From assembly GCA_018665625.1 (NCBI GenBank), contig JABJCF010000138.1, positions 1-8,580 on the forward strand: 8,580 nucleotides of DNA. The letters run 5' to 3'. Source of the DNA: Nitrospina sp. (GTDB lineage: Bacteria; Nitrospinota; Nitrospinia; Nitrospinales; VA-1). The first letter of the stretch is position 1. The number at the start of each line of letters is the position of its first letter. The notes beneath the pieces are model-generated. The model did no database searches, was not told the origin of the DNA, and saw only the letters and a list, made by a program, of their open reading frames with translations. Positions 6,932 through 8,580 of the stretch are shown piece after piece. Both the position numbers and the translations under genes were made by a program.

Positions 6932-7771
6932 TCAGCTTGTGAGTTCACACTCATAGGTATCTTCGGATTTCCAAATGACTTTAATATAATCTGGAACCCG
7001 TGTCTCACTATCAATTAAAGCGGACTGAAGTTCCTTTGCGGAAATATTTTTGACAGAACTCAAGTCAACCCCCTGAAATTTGGTTTCGATAAGTTCCGCA
7101 CCCGAAAAATCACAGTCAATAAAACGCGCGCTCCTGAAATCTGCATCGCCCAATTTCGCATTCACAAAGCAACTAGATTTCAAAAGGGCATGTTTGAAGT
7201 TAGCTTCACTCAAGTTAGCATTGGTAAAGTCAACATCCGTGCAATCCGTTTCCTTCATTTCAGTTCCAGAAGCATCAGCACCTCGCAGGTTTGCTCCCAT
7301 CAATTTCCCCTTTGAAAGGTTTGCCCCCCTACTATAATAACCTTCCCGTTGATACCTTCCGGTGAGCTTCGCTTCGCTAAAATCTGCTCCCGCCAGGTTG
7401 GCTCCCAGAAGGTTGGCTTCAACCAGTTTGGCTCGAATCAAATCGGCTTTTTCCAAATTGGTATCTGCGAGATTCGCACCTGTTAAGTCAGCATCATTGA
7501 GATTAGCTTCTTTAAGATTAGTCTTGGTCAAGTTTGCCTTTAGAAAGTTGGTTCCTGAAAGATTGGCACCTGAGAAATCTGCGCGCATGGCTTTCGCTGA
7601 AAACAAATTAGCCCCAACCAAGGTCACCCCTTTTAAATCTGCGCTTATAAGATTGGCAGAAATCATATTTGCTTTGCTTAAATCCAATCCAGAAAGATCC
7701 AGGCCCTTGAGTTCGGCACCTTCAAGATTGTTTTTTGAGTTAGTGACTTTATCTCTATCCCAGGTTGTCAT
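6932..7771 (-). CDS. Pentapeptide-repeat protein (279 aa), paralog of the one at 20-760
   Basis: Roughly forty pentapeptides of the A(D/N)Lxx type run from about residue 16 to 240, for example KANLTKTNLKEANLNDADLT. They are interrupted once by the 12-residue insert GRYQREGYYSRG (about 138-149). The repeats predict a long right-handed beta-helix, and the insert should project as a loop. The non-repeat tail (about 246-279) contains LQSALIDSETRVPDYIKVIW and KSEDTYEC, matching the tail of the first pentapeptide protein. No signal peptide or membrane helix is seen. The ATG at 7771 has the ribosome site AGGGA 4 bases upstream, and a good promoter lies above it. The gene converges with putA with 18 bases between the stops, without an obvious terminator. 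The function is unknown: the fold is shared with gyrase-protecting Qnr/MfpA proteins, but nothing else here supports that role. Confidence 0.92.
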   Translation of the reverse strand: MTTWDRDKVTNSKNNLEGAELKGLDLSGLDLSKANMISANLISADLKGVTLVGANLFSAKAMRADFSGANLSGTNFLKANLTKTNLKEANLNDADLTGANLADTNLEKADLIRAKLVEANLLGANLAGADFSEAKLTGRYQREGYYSRGANLSKGKLMGANLRGADASGTEMKETDCTDVDFTNANLSEANFKHALLKSSCFVNAKLGDADFRSARFIDCDFSGAELIETKFQGVDLSSVKNISAKELQSALIDSETRVPDYIKVIWKSEDTYECELTS

Positions 7772-7829
7772 TTAGTCCCTGTCGTTAAATTTTTATACTT
7801 TTCTGTTTGGCATTGTAATATGGGTTATT

Positions 7830-7858
7830 AATCTATTCAGGTCGAGCACCAAAGTCAA
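7830..7858 (-). promoter_or_regulatory. Candidate sigma-70 promoter for the second pentapeptide gene
   Basis: On the minus strand a -35 box TTGACT (7853-7858, five of six consensus bases) and a -10 box TAGATT (7830-7835, four of six) are separated by exactly 17 bases. Transcription would start near 7822, about 50 bases before the ATG at 7771. It is the best promoter match in the window. On the other strand of this 162-base region I could not pick a convincing promoter, of sigma-70 or sigma-54 type, for the pilin gene. Confidence 0.45.
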
Positions 7859-7933
7859 ATGGTAATCGAATAAACACAATGTTTTGCTGGCTTTAAGCTA
7901 AACTGTAATCCCAAATATTAATTGGAGCCCGCA

Positions 7934-8299
7934 GTGATCAAGTCCAATCTGGCAAGCCAAAAGGGATTTACGATTATCGAACTATTGATCGTGACTGCAA
8001 TTATTGGAGTGCTGGCATCCATCACACACTCTTATTACGCGCAATATAAACAACGCGCCTACGATGTTCATGCCAAGTCCAACCTGAAAAGTCTTTGGCT
8101 GACCTGCAATCTTTACTGGCAGGATACCCCAGAAGGCACCTGCAATATTGCCGCAGTCTCCAACACCACTTACGGATTTTCCACTGGCGTTAATGTGACA
8201 CTGACCGGACAGGGAACGGAGACCGGATTCAGCGGAACCGCAAGCCACAACCAAAGCGATACTACATTTAGCATTAACTCATCTGGAAATTTTTCGTAA
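7934..8299 (+). CDS. Type IV prepilin, PilA-like (121 aa)
   Basis: The N-terminus is a class III prepilin signal: a short basic leader ends in QKG, followed by the mature start FTIIELLIVTAIIGVLASI. The prepilin peptidase would cut after G11, exposing F as the first residue, with the conserved glutamate at mature position 5. The hydrophobic helix anchors the subunit and packs in the fibre core. The region after the helix (YKQRAYDVHAKSNLKSLW) and the pair of cysteines about 12 apart (LTCNLYWQDTPEGTC) are typical of small PilA-like pilins. The end, FSINSSGNFS, is also typical. At about 110 mature residues it is a minimal pilin; it could be a minor pilin or pseudopilin. I chose GTG at 7934 because GGAG sits 6 bases upstream. 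The TTG at 7922 overlaps that site. No pilus assembly genes are in the window. Confidence 0.9.
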   Translation: MIKSNLASQKGFTIIELLIVTAIIGVLASITHSYYAQYKQRAYDVHAKSNLKSLWLTCNLYWQDTPEGTCNIAAVSNTTYGFSTGVNVTLTGQGTETGFSGTASHNQSDTTFSINSSGNFS

Positions 8300-8345
8300 C
8301 AACCCACCTGTTTATTAACTGCCTTCACATGAACTGGGTGGTGGA

Positions 8346-8368
8346 GGTTCGACGAAAAAATTCGAACC
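8346..8368. repeat. Perfect 7-bp inverted repeat with tRNA T-arm-like sequence
   Basis: GGTTCGA (8346-8352) pairs perfectly with TCGAACC (8362-8368) around a 9-base A-rich loop. It lies 46 bases after the pilin stop and 51 bases beyond the 3' end of the tRNA gene. No T-run follows on either strand, so an intrinsic terminator is unlikely. On the minus strand the arm reads GGGTTCGAAT and shares the 8-mer GTTCGAAT with the tRNA T-loop. It may be a tRNA remnant, a processing signal or chance. Confidence 0.4.
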
Positions 8369-8419
8369 CAAACCTGGAAATTTTGCCCGGAGACAAATCA
8401 CTCGCCCTCTGCGGAAGAG

Positions 8420-8496
<77 letters not shown>

Positions 8497-8580
8497 AACA
8501 TGTTTAATTACAGTAAGTTATTGGACATATTTAGAATCGAAAAAAGTTAAATATTCGCATATTTGCCCCTCTTTTGCCAC

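Noticed and set aside
20..7771. Pentapeptide proteins as fluoroquinolone-resistance (Qnr-like) proteins
   Set aside because: Only the fold is shared. The tails and loops differ, and nothing nearby points to gyrase or drug resistance.
7080..7775. Long open frames antisense to both pentapeptide genes (34-285 and 295-573 minus; 7080-7337 and 7362-7775 plus)
   Set aside because: They are reverse-complement shadows of the pentapeptide repeats, giving monotonous Ser/Ala/Leu/Lys/Arg repeats with no ribosome sites or independent features.
7885..7912. Sigma-54 promoter for the pilin gene (TGGC near 7890)
   Set aside because: The GG and GC elements are not at the required spacing, so the -24/-12 pattern is not met.

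Overview
The window is an ordinary-looking stretch of a Gram-negative bacterial chromosome, AT-leaning and densely packed, with no gap between genes longer than about 165 bases. A type IV prepilin, an HspQ/YccV-like protein, a two-domain PutA with a C-terminal extension, a TPR protein on a membrane anchor and two large pentapeptide-repeat proteins would suit a marine, Nitrospina-like or deltaproteobacterial genome. That placement is a guess from gene content, and no marker gene here settles it.

Layout, left to right. A pentapeptide-repeat gene (+) meets an unrecognised gene (-) that starts with TTG, only 3 bases apart. After a divergent promoter region with a small dyad comes a 76-residue orphan protein (+). 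A leftward three-gene cluster follows, in transcription order hspQ-like, an unrecognised 174-residue protein, and a membrane-anchored TPR protein. Divergent from hspQ is the dominant gene, a 1237-codon bifunctional proline dehydrogenase / glutamate-semialdehyde dehydrogenase (putA) carrying all the recognisable catalytic residues of both enzymes. It converges, 18 bases apart, with a second pentapeptide-repeat gene (-). The right end holds a short type IV pilin gene (+) and a complete tRNA-Arg(CCU) gene (-) with an encoded CCA end.

How the genes work together. PutA alone is a complete pathway, taking proline to glutamate. The hspQ-to-TPR cluster looks like one transcription unit and may serve protein quality control or the envelope, but only the hspQ member has a family function to build on. 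The two pentapeptide proteins are paralogs: they share a distinctive C-terminal tail of about 30 residues as well as the repeats. They lie on opposite strands at either side of the region.

I found no insertion sequence, CRISPR array, prophage or defence system. The points most worth a second look are the shared tail of the two pentapeptide proteins, the loop that interrupts the second protein's beta-helix, the conserved-looking but unassigned middle gene of the hspQ cluster, a dyad over a predicted promoter, and a tRNA-arm-like hairpin beside the tRNA gene. I see no convincing new multi-gene system.
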